From Deltaproteobacteria bacterium (GTDB lineage Bacteria > Desulfobacterota > Dissulfuribacteria > Dissulfuribacterales > QOAL01): a stretch of 50,692 nt of DNA. Location: the NCBI GenBank assembly GCA_027067775.1, contig JAMOVK010000042.1, positions 1 to 50,692 of the forward strand, written 5' to 3'. The notes under the pieces are model-generated. The model did no database searches. It had not been told where the DNA came from and saw nothing but the letters and a program-made list of their open reading frames with translations. The position numbers and the translations under genes are program-made. Positions 1 to 10,676 of the stretch are shown piece by piece (within the stretch, counting starts at the first letter, position 1; every line of letters starts with the position of its first letter).

Positions 1-1
1 A

Positions 2-625
2 GCTCGTGCTTTTGGCAAAGATGACCATAAAAGGGATGAAAAAAGGCTCTTGGCTCAGGCCCTTGGCCTTGCAAAGATATATCGCATTCAAGGTCCTATT
101 GCCCTCCAAAAGGCTGCCGCGAGAATCGACCACGATTTTTTGCGTTATGGAGCCATACTTGTGGCTGAGGGCTACAGTGAAATATCACTTTTAAATGCAC
201 TCCAGAGAGAGTACATGAAAGAAATCGATACCGTTTCTTCGCAGATACAGCTTTTGAAAACCCTTGCCAGACTTGCCCCGGCTCTTGGAATGGCTGGGAC
301 TGTTATAAGTCTTATGCAGGTTATGCAGCATTTGGGGTCAACGGCAAACCTTGGCCCTTCCCTTGGCCTTGCTCTAAGCTCCACGCTTTACGGAATTCTT
401 CTTGCTAACCTCTTGTTTTTGCCCGCAAGCATTAAGTTGCAGCAGTATTTTTCAAAACGTTCCTCACTTATGAGGCTAATCATGGATGCCCTTATTGGCA
501 TGCAGAAGGCAGAGCATCCATTGAGGATCGCTGAGAGACTCAATTCTTACGAACTTTACTGCAAGATAAAGGAAGAGGAGAAGGCGGGTACTAAGCTTGT
601 GAGGCTGAAAAGGCGTGTTGCCTGA
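2..625 (+). CDS. motA: MotA/TolQ/ExbB-type proton channel protein, 5' truncated by window edge
   Basis: Frame is open from base 2 through the listed start (50, TTG) to the stop at 625; motif LKTLARLAPALGMAGTVISLMQVMQHLG...GPSLGLALSSTLYGILLANLLFLP is typical of MotA; followed by a MotB-like gene. Confidence 0.85.
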   Translation, partial: ARAFGKDDHKRDEKRLLAQALGLAKIYRIQGPIALQKAAARIDHDFLRYGAILVAEGYSEISLLNALQREYMKEIDTVSSQIQLLKTLARLAPALGMAGTVISLMQVMQHLGSTANLGPSLGLALSSTLYGILLANLLFLPASIKLQQYFSKRSSLMRLIMDALIGMQKAEHPLRIAERLNSYELYCKIKEEEKAGTKLVRLKRRVA

Positions 626-651
626 TGTTGCTTGCCTGCAAGGAGGGAGCT

Positions 652-1293
652 ATGGGGCCGCCATTTCATTACACCCTTTCAAAGTCAGGATCTGATGATC
701 CATTTAACAGCCATCTGTCAGACAACTCGTCTTGGATCATAAGCCTAAGCGACTTGATGTCTTTGCTCCTGATTTTTTTCTTGGTATGGACCACTGTAAA
801 GATTCATAGGCTTCAGGAGCAGGTTGATGGTCAGGATGGTACGTCTCATAAAGAGGCGCATCTTAGAGACATATCCCATCTCAAGGGAATGCTTTTCCAC
901 TTCAATCCTGTTGAAACCACCGATGGCAGCGTATTAATGGTCCTTGACAACGAGATAACCTTTGATTCGGGCTCCAATCGTCTTTCCTCGGATGGCAAGA
1001 AAATGCTTTACTCCATTGCCAAAGTGCTTAAGGATTCCAGCCATTACAGGTTAAAGGTTCTTGGGCACAGTGACAAAACCACTGTTTCTCCAAAAAGCAG
1101 ATATAGCTCCAACATGGAACTGTCGTTTCAAAGGGCTGTTGCGGTTGCAAACGAGCTGGTAGACCAGGGTGTAGCCCCGGAAAAGGTGTGGGTCCAAGGA
1201 CTAGGTGATTTGTATCCTTTAAAAGATAATGGAGTGTTGGCAAATAACAAATTTAATCGCAGGGTGGAACTGATAATAGAGCCTACTTCCTAG
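652..1293 (+). CDS. motB: MotB-like flagellar motor protein with OmpA-type C-terminus
   Basis: One N-terminal TM segment with Asp (SWIISLSDLMSLLLIFFLVW) and an OmpA-like C-terminus (VLGHSDKT...NMELSFQRAVAVANELV...NRRVELIIEP). Start moved from 625 to ATG 652 because AAGGAGGG lies at 640-647. Confidence 0.85.
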   Translation: MGPPFHYTLSKSGSDDPFNSHLSDNSSWIISLSDLMSLLLIFFLVWTTVKIHRLQEQVDGQDGTSHKEAHLRDISHLKGMLFHFNPVETTDGSVLMVLDNEITFDSGSNRLSSDGKKMLYSIAKVLKDSSHYRLKVLGHSDKTTVSPKSRYSSNMELSFQRAVAVANELVDQGVAPEKVWVQGLGDLYPLKDNGVLANNKFNRRVELIIEPTS

Positions 1294-1532
1294 GCGGTCA
1301 TACATAGGAGGGGCCCTGACGGTTTTCTTCATTTTTTTGCTTACCGCTGGCATGAAAAGCCCTAAATGCTCCTCGCTTTTTGTTTTGTTCATTTTCTAAA
1401 CCCCGATTTTTATTAGATAAATGGATTGTATCAAGCCTGTTTGCATATCCTGTTCCAGGTACTTGTTATATATATTTATAAAGTTTTCCCTAATTGCTTA
1501 ATATCAATTAATAATTTTTGATAACTAAGCTC

Positions 1533-1561
1533 TTGACATAATCGTAAAATGAGTGAATAAT
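1533..1561 (+). promoter_or_regulatory. Candidate sigma70 promoter for acs (TTGACA-N17-AATAAT)
   Basis: TTGACA at 1533-1538, 17-bp spacer, AATAAT at 1556-1561, upstream of the gene at 1619; a second TTGACA lies at 1572-1577. Confidence 0.6.
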
Positions 1562-1618
1562 CCTTCAGTTTTTGACATATTCTTATAAAGAAAAAATCTA
1601 TAAAGGGAGAGTAGAGTC

Positions 1619-3610
1619 ATGAGTGACAGTACAAAAACCATTGAAAGTCTTCTTTCTGAACAGCGTGTTTTTCGTCCTTCACGAAAGGCCCAGATGACTG
1701 CTCATGTCAAAAGCATGAAGGAATATAGGGAGCATTACAAAAGGGCAATGGAGGATCCTGCATCCTTTTGGGGAAAGAGAGCAGAAGAGCTCATCTCGTG
1801 GGATAGGAAGTGGAGAACAGTAGTTAGAGCAGATTTTCACAAACCCAAGATAGAATGGTTTATTGGCGGCAAGCTGAATGCCTCCTACAACTGTTTGGAT
1901 CGTCACCTTACAGATGGCAGGCGTAACAAGGCGGCCATTATCTGGCAAGGCGAACCTGATGAGGACGTAAAGGTCTATACCTATCAGATGCTTCATACGG
2001 AGGTATGCCGTTTTGCCAACGTTCTTAAAAAGCATGGCGTTAAAAAAGGGGACAGGGTCTCCATATATCTGCCAATGATTCCCGAGCTGCCCATAGCAAT
2101 GCTGGCCTGTGCCAGGATTGGTGCAATGCACAGTGTGGTTTTTGCAGGTTTTAGTGCCCTGAGCCTCCAGAACAGGATTCAGGACTGCCAGGCCAAGGTT
2201 CTTATTACTTCAGATGCAGTTTTGAGGGCCGGAAAGACCATTCCCCTCAAGCCAAATGCAGACGAGGCCCTCAAGGAATGTCCTACAGTTGAAAAGTGCA
2301 TAGTTGCTAAGCGTGCGGGTAATAAGATAGACATGAAAAAGGGCAGAGACTTGTGGTGGCACGAAGAAATGGCTGCCGAGGATATTGACGACAAGTGTGA
2401 TCCGGTATCTATGGGTGCTGAAGACATTCTGTTTATTCTTTACACAAGCGGGAGCACCGGCAAGCCAAAGGGTGTCATTCATACGACTGGAGGCTATCTT
2501 ACCTATGCTGCCCATACCACCCAGTGGGTGTTTGACATGAAGGATGAAGATGTGTACTGGTGTACGGCAGATATCGGTTGGATTACTGGTCATACTTATA
2601 TCGTCTACGGTCCCCTTGCCCTTGGAGCAACATCTTTGATGTTTGAGGGTGTGCCCACTTATCCTGCTCCTGACCGTTTTTGGCAGATAGTGGAAAAATT
2701 TAAGGTCAACACCTTTTACACAGCGCCTACTGTTATACGTGCATTAATGAGAGAAGGAACAGAGTGGACAGAAAAACATGATCTTTCAAGCCTGAAGCTT
2801 CTTGGAACTGTTGGAGAGCCCATCAATCCGGAGGCATGGATGTGGTATCATCAGTACATAGGAAAGGGAAAGTTGCCTATTGTAGATACATGGTGGCAGA
2901 CAGAGACAGGCGGTATTCTCATTTCTCCTCTGCCATTTGCAACTCCGCTCAAGCCTGGTTCTGCAACACTTCCACTTCCCGGTGTGGATGCGGATATATT
3001 TAGGGAGGATGGAAGCCGCGCCTCTGTCAACGAGGGAGGACACCTGGTTATAAAAAGGGCATGGCCAGGAATGCTTAGAGGAGTTTTTGGAGATCCAGAA
3101 CGTTTTAAAAAGACCTATTTTGAACGTTTCCCCGGAGTTTATGATGCAGGTGATGGAGCTAGAAGGGATGAGGATGGTTACTTCTGGATCATGGGTCGCC
3201 TGGATGACGTCATTAATGTTTCCGGACACCGGATGGGAACTGCCGAGATTGAATCGGCTCTGGTGGCGCATCCTGCAGTGGCCGAGGCTGCAGTGGTAGG
3301 AATGCCTCATCCGGTCAAGGGTCAGGCCATATATGCCTTCGTTACCCTCAAGGCAGGCGTAAAAGAGAGCGAAAAACTCATTAAGGAACTGCGTAGCTGG
3401 GTCAGAAAGGAGATTGGACCTATAGCCACTCCAGAGGTCATCCAATTTGCTCCAGGTCTTCCAAAGACCAGAAGCGGCAAGATAATGAGAAGGATACTGA
3501 GAAAAATAGCTGCAGGGGATTACAAGGACTTTGGTGATACATCCACCCTTGCCGATCCTTCTGTGGTAGATGATCTCATCAAGGCAAGAAAGGCCATGAT
3601 GAAGGACTGA
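1619..3610 (+). CDS. acs: Acetyl-CoA synthetase (AMP-forming)
   Basis: 663 aa; [30 protein letters not shown], and C-terminal [11 protein letters not shown] acetylatable-lysine motif. Confidence 0.97.
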   Translation: MSDSTKTIESLLSEQRVFRPSRKAQMTAHVKSMKEYREHYKRAMEDPASFWGKRAEELISWDRKWRTVVRADFHKPKIEWFIGGKLNASYNCLDRHLTDGRRNKAAIIWQGEPDEDVKVYTYQMLHTEVCRFANVLKKHGVKKGDRVSIYLPMIPELPIAMLACARIGAMHSVVFAGFSALSLQNRIQDCQAKVLITSDAVLRAGKTIPLKPNADEALKECPTVEKCIVAKRAGNKIDMKKGRDLWWHEEMAAEDIDDKCDPVSMGAEDILFILYTSGSTGKPKGVIHTTGGYLTYAAHTTQWVFDMKDEDVYWCTADIGWITGHTYIVYGPLALGATSLMFEGVPTYPAPDRFWQIVEKFKVNTFYTAPTVIRALMREGTEWTEKHDLSSLKLLGTVGEPINPEAWMWYHQYIGKGKLPIVDTWWQTETGGILISPLPFATPLKPGSATLPLPGVDADIFREDGSRASVNEGGHLVIKRAWPGMLRGVFGDPERFKKTYFERFPGVYDAGDGARRDEDGYFWIMGRLDDVINVSGHRMGTAEIESALVAHPAVAEAAVVGMPHPVKGQAIYAFVTLKAGVKESEKLIKELRSWVRKEIGPIATPEVIQFAPGLPKTRSGKIMRRILRKIAAGDYKDFGDTSTLADPSVVDDLIKARKAMMKD

Positions 3611-3647
3611 TAAAAGAGTTTACATTTTCATTTAATTAAGTTGCTAA

Positions 3648-3685
3648 AAAGGCCCCCATAAATGTATATGCGGGGCCTTTGTTTT
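3648..3685 (+). terminator. Rho-independent terminator after acs
   Basis: AAAGGCCCC (3648-3656) / GGGGCCTTT (3672-3680) followed by GTTTT. Confidence 0.8.
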
Positions 3686-3703
3686 CCTTACAGGTAGGTT
3701 CTT

Positions 3704-5635
3704 ATGACAAACCAAGACAAAAAAGATGTCCATTCAGTAACTCCACAGGTAATAATAGACTTTTTAAAAAACACCATTCCTTTCAATGAACTTGATGAAG
3801 ACTCCCTTATGAAGGTGGCCCAAAACTGCACAATAGATTTTTTCCCAAAGGGCACCATGATTTTCAAACAGGATGAGACAGAAGTAGAATACCTGTATAT
3901 CATACAAAAAGGTGGAGTGAAGATATATCTAAAAGACGAAGAGGGAATGGTTACCCTAAAGGATTTTAGAGGCGAAGGGTCGTATATCGGCGCCCTTCCA
4001 ATTATACAAGGAACCAGGGCAAACCTGAACGTTGAGACGGTTGAAGATACCTTCTGTTTTCTATTGAAAAAGGAGATCTTTCTTGAACTGATAGAAGACA
4101 ATCCCAAATTTGCCCAATACTACCTGAAAAGCTTTTCTGAAAAATTTCTTCGTACTGCCTATCAGGAGCTTAGGCAGCACAGGGTGGCTCCCAGAACAGA
4201 GGGAACCCTGTACATGTTCAGTGTTCATGTGGGAGATTTGGTAAAAAGTGAACCCAAGACCATAGCGGCTACAGATTCTATACAGCTTGCTGCCACCAGA
4301 ATGGCTGAATATCATATTGGCTCCCTGCTTGTTACAGACGAACAGGGAGAGGTGATTGGAATAGTGACTGATAAGGATCTCAGGACCAAAGTGGTCGCTC
4401 AAGGCAGACCAGTGTCAGAGCCTGTAGCAAATATTATGGCCAGCCCCGTTGAGAAGATAAGCAGTCACAAGGTCTGTTTTGATGCCCTTCTCACCATGAT
4501 GACAAAACAGATACACCACTTGGCTGTAGAGAGACAGAATAAGATAATAGGGGTGATAACTTCTCATGACATAATGGTCCTTCAGGGAAGCTCACCACTT
4601 TATCTTTTTAGGGAAATAGTCAGCCAACGTAGTATAGATGGTCTCTATCCCCTGTCTCAAAAGGTGCCTTTAATAGTTCGAACCCTGATAGAGGAAGGGG
4701 CAAAGCCAAACAACATAACAAGGATGATTACCATTCTAAACGATCATATCCTGGATAAGCTGTTAAGCCTGATGATTGAAAAATATGGCACTCCTCCCGT
4801 ACCATTTTGTTGGCTTTTAATGGGTAGTGAGGGGAGAAAGGAGCAGACCTTCAGGACCGATCAGGACAATGCCATCTTATATCAGGATCCGGAAAACCCA
4901 CGAAAAAAGGAAGAGGCCCAGGAATACTTTTCTGCATTTGGCAAGGAGGCCATAGAACACCTGGTAAAATGTGGTTACCCTCGCTGTCCTGGTGACATTA
5001 TGGCATCCAATCCCAAATGGTGTCAGCCTTATTCGGTCTGGGAGTCATACTTTGATGAATGGATTTTGAGACCAGAGCCTAAACAGGTAATGCATGCTGC
5101 CATATTTTTTGACTTCAGGCCAGGATTTGGCAAGCTTGATCTTGGAGTCAGACTGAGAGACCATCTTACTGATATTGCCAAAAGACAGGAAATATTTCTC
5201 CTTCACCTTGCAAAGAACTGTTTGGAGAGCAGGCCTCCACTGACCTTTTTTAGAAATTTCATTGTTGAAAAGGATGGCGAGCACAAAAACAGGCTGGATA
5301 TAAAAAAGCGAGGGCTTGTTCCGTTTGTGGACTTTGCAAGGCTTTTGTCTCTGAAATTTGGTATCAAAGAGACAAATACTGTGGAGAGACTAAGGCTATT
5401 ATACGAAGCCGAGCATATCTCAAAAGAGCTGTACACAGAGACGGTAGAAGCCTATGAATTCCAGATGCAGATACGCTTTGTGCATCAGCTTCGAATGATG
5501 GAGGAAGGACTTCAGCCAGATAACTACATAAATCCCTCTGATCTGACAGATCTGGAAAAACAGACTCTAAAAGAGGCCTTTGCGGTCATCTCAAGGCTCC
5601 AGGCAATTATAAAGGACATGTTTCCTCTTATATAA
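3704..5635 (+). CDS. cNMP-binding/CBS-domain protein with DUF294 nucleotidyltransferase-like domain
   Basis: N-terminal cyclic-nucleotide-binding-like fold (GTMIFKQDETEVEYLYIIQKGGVKIYL), CBS pair (GSLLVTDEQGEVIGIVTDKDLR...), GSEGRKEQTFRTDQDNAILY nucleotidyltransferase motif. Confidence 0.9.
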   Translation: MTNQDKKDVHSVTPQVIIDFLKNTIPFNELDEDSLMKVAQNCTIDFFPKGTMIFKQDETEVEYLYIIQKGGVKIYLKDEEGMVTLKDFRGEGSYIGALPIIQGTRANLNVETVEDTFCFLLKKEIFLELIEDNPKFAQYYLKSFSEKFLRTAYQELRQHRVAPRTEGTLYMFSVHVGDLVKSEPKTIAATDSIQLAATRMAEYHIGSLLVTDEQGEVIGIVTDKDLRTKVVAQGRPVSEPVANIMASPVEKISSHKVCFDALLTMMTKQIHHLAVERQNKIIGVITSHDIMVLQGSSPLYLFREIVSQRSIDGLYPLSQKVPLIVRTLIEEGAKPNNITRMITILNDHILDKLLSLMIEKYGTPPVPFCWLLMGSEGRKEQTFRTDQDNAILYQDPENPRKKEEAQEYFSAFGKEAIEHLVKCGYPRCPGDIMASNPKWCQPYSVWESYFDEWILRPEPKQVMHAAIFFDFRPGFGKLDLGVRLRDHLTDIAKRQEIFLLHLAKNCLESRPPLTFFRNFIVEKDGEHKNRLDIKKRGLVPFVDFARLLSLKFGIKETNTVERLRLLYEAEHISKELYTETVEAYEFQMQIRFVHQLRMMEEGLQPDNYINPSDLTDLEKQTLKEAFAVISRLQAIIKDMFPLI

Positions 5636-5649
5636 ACTGGGTAAATTCC

Positions 5650-6366
5650 ATGGGTCTGCTCCAGCTCTTAACCACTTTTTTTAAGAAAAAGAGACATCCT
5701 GTTCTTGAAGATAACCATTTTTACTTTCAGGACTTTGATCAGGACAGGCCCTTGAATGAGTACGAGTTTGTTGTTTATGACTCAGAACTTACCGGACTTA
5801 ACCCCAGAAAGGATGAGATTGTTTCCCTAGGGGCAGTAAGAATTAGGGACCTTAAAATAATCCCTCAGGAAAATTTTTACTGTTTTGTAAAGCCAAGGGG
5901 GGACCTTCCAAAGGATAGTACACTTATACATCGAATAACACCCGAGCAGATACAAAATGCTCCTCCAATTCAGGAGGTACTTGAGGATTTTGTAAGGTTC
6001 TGCAACGGTGGTCTTATTGTAGGCCACTACATTGATTTGGACATGGCCTTTATTAACAAGGTTACAAAGCGTTATCTTGGAGGCCCCCTTGCCAATCCCT
6101 GTATAGACACCCTTAGGCTTGCCCAGCTTTATAAGGAAGAAGAGTGGGGTAATTATTATGACCAGTTTAACTACAATGTGTCCTACAACTTGGCTGATTT
6201 GGCAGCAGAGTATGGTCTGCCAGAATTCGAAGAACATGATGCCCTTGGAGATGCCTTCCAGACTGCCTACCTGTTTCTGTTCCTGATTAGAAAACTCAAA
6301 AAAGGCGGAATCACTACTTTAAAAGAACTGTATCTGGCAGGTAGGAGCTGGCGCTGGCTGTTCTAG
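5650..6366 (+). CDS. 3'-5' exonuclease, DnaQ/PolC epsilon-like
   Basis: FVVYDSELTGLNPRKDEIVSLGAVRI; GGLIVGHYIDLDMAFINK; EEHDALGDAFQTAYLF exonuclease motifs (first motif D-S-E rather than D-x-E with T). Confidence 0.85.
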   Translation: MGLLQLLTTFFKKKRHPVLEDNHFYFQDFDQDRPLNEYEFVVYDSELTGLNPRKDEIVSLGAVRIRDLKIIPQENFYCFVKPRGDLPKDSTLIHRITPEQIQNAPPIQEVLEDFVRFCNGGLIVGHYIDLDMAFINKVTKRYLGGPLANPCIDTLRLAQLYKEEEWGNYYDQFNYNVSYNLADLAAEYGLPEFEEHDALGDAFQTAYLFLFLIRKLKKGGITTLKELYLAGRSWRWLF

Positions 6367-6693
6367 AAAAATAATTTGTTGATTTTCACTTTTCCCCTGT
6401 ACTTTTTAAAAAGGGCCCTAGCTTTAAAAACCTATTTTTAGGGAAGCACCTGCAAGCAGCCCGTGCTAACCTTTCTCAAATGCTGACTTCCTTTTTCCAT
6501 CTGTAAAAAATCTATTCAGCGATTCCTGCCTTTTCTTGCAAACTCATGAAACCCAGACATCCTGTTTTTTTTAATTTTTCAAGTTAAGACCGTGGATTCA
6601 ACTTTTTAATGCATAAACGTCTTTCGTATTTTTTCTTTAAATTCAGCTAGTTGTAATTGCAGGATTAGTCATGATTCTAAAATGGGGCAAATT

Positions 6694-6721
6694 TAAAGTT
6701 AGGAATTTGGACCGCCGATAA
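6694..6721 (+). promoter_or_regulatory. Sigma28 (FliA)-type promoter for flagellin
   Basis: TAAA (6694-6697), 16-nt spacer, GCCGATAA (6714-6721); matches TAAA-N15-GCCGATAA with one extra spacer base; about 155 nt upstream of the flagellin ATG. Confidence 0.85.
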
Positions 6722-6876
6722 CAATAACAAATCGGCTGAGATAAGGAGGTAAAAAACAGGTAAAACTCTTTTATTGAAATTTATAACAGCAGAAAGAATA
6801 ACCAAAAAGATTAACCAATTAGAAAAAGATTATTAGGCAAGGATAGCCAAAAAAACAGATCAAGGAGGATTTAACC

Positions 6877-8388
6877 ATGGCACTTGTAGTAAATACCAAT
6901 GTTTCATCTTTAAATGCCCAGAGAAATCTCGCTGGGACCAACAAACTTCTTACCCGTTCACTTCAGAGGCTTTCTTCAGGTCTGCGGATCAACAGCGCCA
7001 AGGATGATGCTGCCGGGCTGGCAATATCTGACCGCATGAATTCCCAGATCAGGGGTCTCAATCAGGCGGTTAGAAATGCCAATGACGGTATCTCGCTCGC
7101 TCAGACGGCAGAAGGTGCGCTTCAGGAGTCTACCAACATTCTTCAGCGTATGCGTGAGCTGGCAGTCCAGTCTGCAAACGATACAAACACAGCTTCTGAC
7201 AGGGCCAGCCTTCAGAAAGAGGTGGCTCAGCTTCAGTCCGAGTTGAACCGTATTGCAAACACAACAGCTTTCAATGGAAAGGTTTTGCTTGACGGCTCTT
7301 TTGGAACTGCCAAGTTTCACGTAGGTGCAGAGGCCTTCCAATCCATCAATGTTACCATGGGTGACATGAGGGCTACCGCTATCGGTACCAACCGACTCAC
7401 AAACGAATATGTTACCGGCTCCATAGCGGAAGCTGCAGGCAGTACTGACAATAATGCAGCTGCAGGCAGTTTGACTGTCAGGGGCGCCCTTGGTGAAGCC
7501 ACTGTTAACTATGGCGATCATGCCACTGCGCGTACCATTGCTTCTGCAGTCAACAATGCAGCAGATACCACAGGAGTTACTGCAAAGGCGGTGACTTACG
7601 CAAAGATTGACAACGTGCAGCACTCAAGCGGTACTATCTCCATGACCCTCTTTGGTCAAAATGAAACCGAAGGAGTCACCATTAGTGCCAACCTCGACAG
7701 CGGTTCCGATCTGACCGAACTGGCCAAGGCAATAAATGACGTTGCCGGAAAGACCGGAATCACTGCACGTCTTAGTGATGACAAGAGCGCCATCCTGCTC
7801 GAGAACAGCGAAGGCTACGATATCACTGTAACCTCTTTGGCCGGTTCTGACGATTTTGACCTCACTGGTGTGAAAGAGCCTGGTTCTCATGCAACAGGGG
7901 CCGATTTCTTCACTGCCAGCTCCGAAGTAGGGGCTGGACAGACGGTCTCTGCCGGTGGTTCGGGTACGGTCGGCGGCTCTATCATCTTCGATTCATCAAA
8001 ATCCTATACGGTTACGGCTGGTACAGATGATTCTGTATTTGATGACACAGACGCACACGGTTCTGATCTGAAAGACGTTGGAAGCATTGATATCGGATCC
8101 CGTGAAGGGGCCAATCTTGCAATAAACAGAATAGATAGTGCGCTTGCTGCCATTGATGACCTCAGAGCCGATCTTGGTGCAATCCAGAACAGGTTCGAGT
8201 CTACCATTGCCAATCTGATGAATGTTGCCGAGAACATTACTGCAGCCAAGTCCCGCATTGTTGATGCCGACTTCGCAGCAGAGACAGCCAACCTTACCAA
8301 GGCACAGATCCTGCAGCAGGCTGGTACTGCAATGCTCGCTCAGGCAAACACATTGCCACAGGCAGCGCTTACACTACTCCAGGGCTAA
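6877..8388 (+). CDS. fliC: Flagellin
   Basis: [54 protein letters not shown] and C-terminal [40 protein letters not shown]...LLQG. Confidence 0.98.
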   Translation: MALVVNTNVSSLNAQRNLAGTNKLLTRSLQRLSSGLRINSAKDDAAGLAISDRMNSQIRGLNQAVRNANDGISLAQTAEGALQESTNILQRMRELAVQSANDTNTASDRASLQKEVAQLQSELNRIANTTAFNGKVLLDGSFGTAKFHVGAEAFQSINVTMGDMRATAIGTNRLTNEYVTGSIAEAAGSTDNNAAAGSLTVRGALGEATVNYGDHATARTIASAVNNAADTTGVTAKAVTYAKIDNVQHSSGTISMTLFGQNETEGVTISANLDSGSDLTELAKAINDVAGKTGITARLSDDKSAILLENSEGYDITVTSLAGSDDFDLTGVKEPGSHATGADFFTASSEVGAGQTVSAGGSGTVGGSIIFDSSKSYTVTAGTDDSVFDDTDAHGSDLKDVGSIDIGSREGANLAINRIDSALAAIDDLRADLGAIQNRFESTIANLMNVAENITAAKSRIVDADFAAETANLTKAQILQQAGTAMLAQANTLPQAALTLLQG

Positions 8389-8400
8389 TCTGACACAAAG

Positions 8401-8431
8401 GAGGCGGCATTTGGCCGCCTCTACTTAATTT
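8401..8431 (+). terminator. Hairpin after flagellin (probable terminator/attenuator)
   Basis: GAGGCGGC (8401-8408) / GCCGCCTC (8414-8421), 5-nt loop, followed by a modest T-rich stretch (TACTTAATTTTC). Confidence 0.7.
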
Positions 8432-8469
8432 TCACTTTAAATTTTTCAATTTAAGACAGGGGGCTCAAA

Positions 8470-9891
8470 ATGGGCATAGGCGTATCAGGATTGATGTCAG
8501 GCCTTGATACGGATTCCATCATATCTCAGTTGATGGATCTTGAAAGACGGCCAATAGTGCAGCTTCAGCAGAAAGAGGCCGGTTATCAGGCAAAGATTAC
8601 CGCCCTAGGGCTGGTAAAAGGCGCCATGTCTGAGCTGAAATCAGCTGTAGAGACCCTAAAAAATTCTGATGATTTCGTCTCTTATTCTGCTACCAGTAGC
8701 AACCCCGAGATACTTACCGTTTCTGCTGACGACCAGGTTCAGCCTGGTTCTTACAGTATAACGGTTTCACAACTTGCCTCTGCCCAACAGGTGAGAAGTG
8801 AGGCATTTTCCTCGTCAGATGCAACGGTGGGCACAGGAACGCTTACCATTAAAGTGGGTAATGGGGAGTCGGTGGATATAGAAATTACCAGTGAAAATAA
8901 TACCCTTTCAGGCATTGCATCTGCCATCAATGAATCCGAGGCAGGAGTCACGGCAGGCGTGATAAATGATGGAAACGGGAATTATTATCTCACTCTCCAA
9001 TCCAAGGAAACAGGCGCTGCCAATACTATCAGTCTCACCATGGCAGACGATGACGGAGACAATACCGACTCATCAGGTCTTTCTTCCCTTTATACCGATC
9101 CGTCTGCAGGAACACTTACAGAAACTCAGGCAGCAAAAAACGCCCAGCTTACTGTAAACGGTATAGCTGTAGAAAGATCGTCCAATAAAATAGACGATCT
9201 TATTGAGGGCATGACCCTTAGCCTTAAGGCGGCAGATTCTGCCAAGACAGTAAGTGTAACTAGCTCCAAAAATTATTCAGGCCTGACCAAAAAGATGAAC
9301 ACCTTTGTAGAGAAGTACAATGCCCTTGTTGATGTGCTGAAGGAACAGGCCGGTTACAATGCCGCTACAAAGCAGGGTGGAACTTTGTTGGGAGACAGCA
9401 CTGTTAGCAGGATTGGTTCCGGTCTTTCAAGGATGTTTTATGAGACAATGGACGGAATTGACAGCTCGGTAAATAGTTTTAGCAAGCTGGGAATAGAGAT
9501 GGATGATAGTGGTCATTTGACTGTTGATTCGTCCAGATTAAGTAAAGCCATGGAGGCTTACCCGGATGATGTAGTAAAGTTTTTTACATCGGATGATGCA
9601 GTTAACCAGGGAATAGCAGTAAGAGTCGAAAATTTTCTTGATGGCTATTTAAAAAGTTCCACCGGTATACTTTCTGCCAAGACTGACGGGCTTCAAAAGT
9701 CCATAGACAGGATTGAGGATCAGATTGAACGGATAAATGGCAGGCTGGCAAAGCGGGAACAAAACCTGCGCCACCAGTTCAACACCCTTGAGGATCTGTT
9801 GGCACAGTTCCAGCAGACCTCTGGCCAGCTTGATCAGCAACTTACAGCCATTAAAAACCTAAATGCCCAGATTTCAAAAAGCAGGGGATAA
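8470..9891 (+). CDS. fliD: Flagellar hook-associated protein 2 (filament cap)
   Basis: MGIGVSGLMSGLDTDSIISQLMDLERRPIVQLQQKEAGYQAKITALG N-terminus and C-terminal coiled coil; directly between fliC and fliS. Confidence 0.95.
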   Translation: MGIGVSGLMSGLDTDSIISQLMDLERRPIVQLQQKEAGYQAKITALGLVKGAMSELKSAVETLKNSDDFVSYSATSSNPEILTVSADDQVQPGSYSITVSQLASAQQVRSEAFSSSDATVGTGTLTIKVGNGESVDIEITSENNTLSGIASAINESEAGVTAGVINDGNGNYYLTLQSKETGAANTISLTMADDDGDNTDSSGLSSLYTDPSAGTLTETQAAKNAQLTVNGIAVERSSNKIDDLIEGMTLSLKAADSAKTVSVTSSKNYSGLTKKMNTFVEKYNALVDVLKEQAGYNAATKQGGTLLGDSTVSRIGSGLSRMFYETMDGIDSSVNSFSKLGIEMDDSGHLTVDSSRLSKAMEAYPDDVVKFFTSDDAVNQGIAVRVENFLDGYLKSSTGILSAKTDGLQKSIDRIEDQIERINGRLAKREQNLRHQFNTLEDLLAQFQQTSGQLDQQLTAIKNLNAQISKSRG

Positions 9892-9895
9892 GTCA

Positions 9896-10342
9896 ATGTA
9901 TTCAAACCTTAAAAAAGGATATTTCAAATATCAGCAGACAGATGTTTTAACCCTTTCCAATGTTGAAATTATAGACCGGTTGCTCAAGGCAATGTGTTCA
10001 GATATTGAACGGGCAGCCGATGCCATGGAAAGGGGAGATGTTGCCATTAAGGGAGAGCGCATAAGCAGGGCTATCGCCATTGCAGGAGAATTGCAGGCTT
10101 CTCTGAATTTTGAAGAAGGTGGGGAAATGGCTGACAGGCTCAATTCCCTCTATGATTATATGATTCGTGAACTTTTGATGGCCAATCTTAAAAACGATAA
10201 GAAAAGGCTGGAAGGTGTAAAAGAAGTGCTTATGCCCTTGATTGAAGCATGGCAGCAGGTGGTGTTGCAATACAAGAGTCATCCACCTGTTGACAAGGCT
10301 GCTCATGTTGAGCCTGTCAAGCAAGTGCAGACAGCCCTATGA
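9896..10342 (+). CDS. fliS: Flagellar export chaperone FliS
   Basis: YKKGYFKYQQTD-like N-terminus, LYDYMIRELLMANLKND; start set to ATG 9896 (SD-like AGGGG upstream) rather than 9863, which overlaps fliD. Confidence 0.9.
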   Translation: MYSNLKKGYFKYQQTDVLTLSNVEIIDRLLKAMCSDIERAADAMERGDVAIKGERISRAIAIAGELQASLNFEEGGEMADRLNSLYDYMIRELLMANLKNDKKRLEGVKEVLMPLIEAWQQVVLQYKSHPPVDKAAHVEPVKQVQTAL

Positions 10343-10355
10343 GAGGTAGCTGATT

Positions 10356-10676
10356 ATGTTGATGGCATGCAAAGGCCTGGAGCAGACCCTTAAAGAGATT
10401 ACGAGAAGCATTGTAGATGGAGATATGTCTGCAATGTCTGAATTGCTTGCCAAAAGACAGGCCCTAATGAAGAAGATTCAGGCCGCCAGTCCTTCTGTTT
10501 CCGAGGCTAGGGAGATAGCAGAGGTTCTGGGTTCTGTTATATCACTTGAACAGCTGGTAACAGGACTAGCCAGAGAAAAGAAAAAAGAGATCATGGAAGA
10601 GATGAAAGATATAAAAAGCCGTAAAAAGGCCTATACAGCCTACGGCAATCAAAGCCTTAAAGGAGTAAGGTCATGA
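10356..10676 (+). CDS. Small helical flagellar protein, FliT/FlgN-like chaperone position
   Basis: 106 aa helical protein between fliS and a FlaG-family gene; context-based call. Confidence 0.5.
   Translation: MLMACKGLEQTLKEITRSIVDGDMSAMSELLAKRQALMKKIQAASPSVSEAREIAEVLGSVISLEQLVTGLAREKKKEIMEEMKDIKSRKKAYTAYGNQSLKGVRS

Noticed and set aside
2786-3445. 219-aa minus-strand ORF within acs
   Set aside because: Antisense to a strongly conserved gene; no recognisable motifs; typical shadow ORF.
6743-6835. Possible leader peptide in the flagellin 5' UTR (TTG start, about 20 codons ending TAG)
   Set aside because: The SD-like AAGGAGGT is too far (more than 20 nt) from the TTG, and no other start codon is well placed; considered instead as a possible RNA-binding site.
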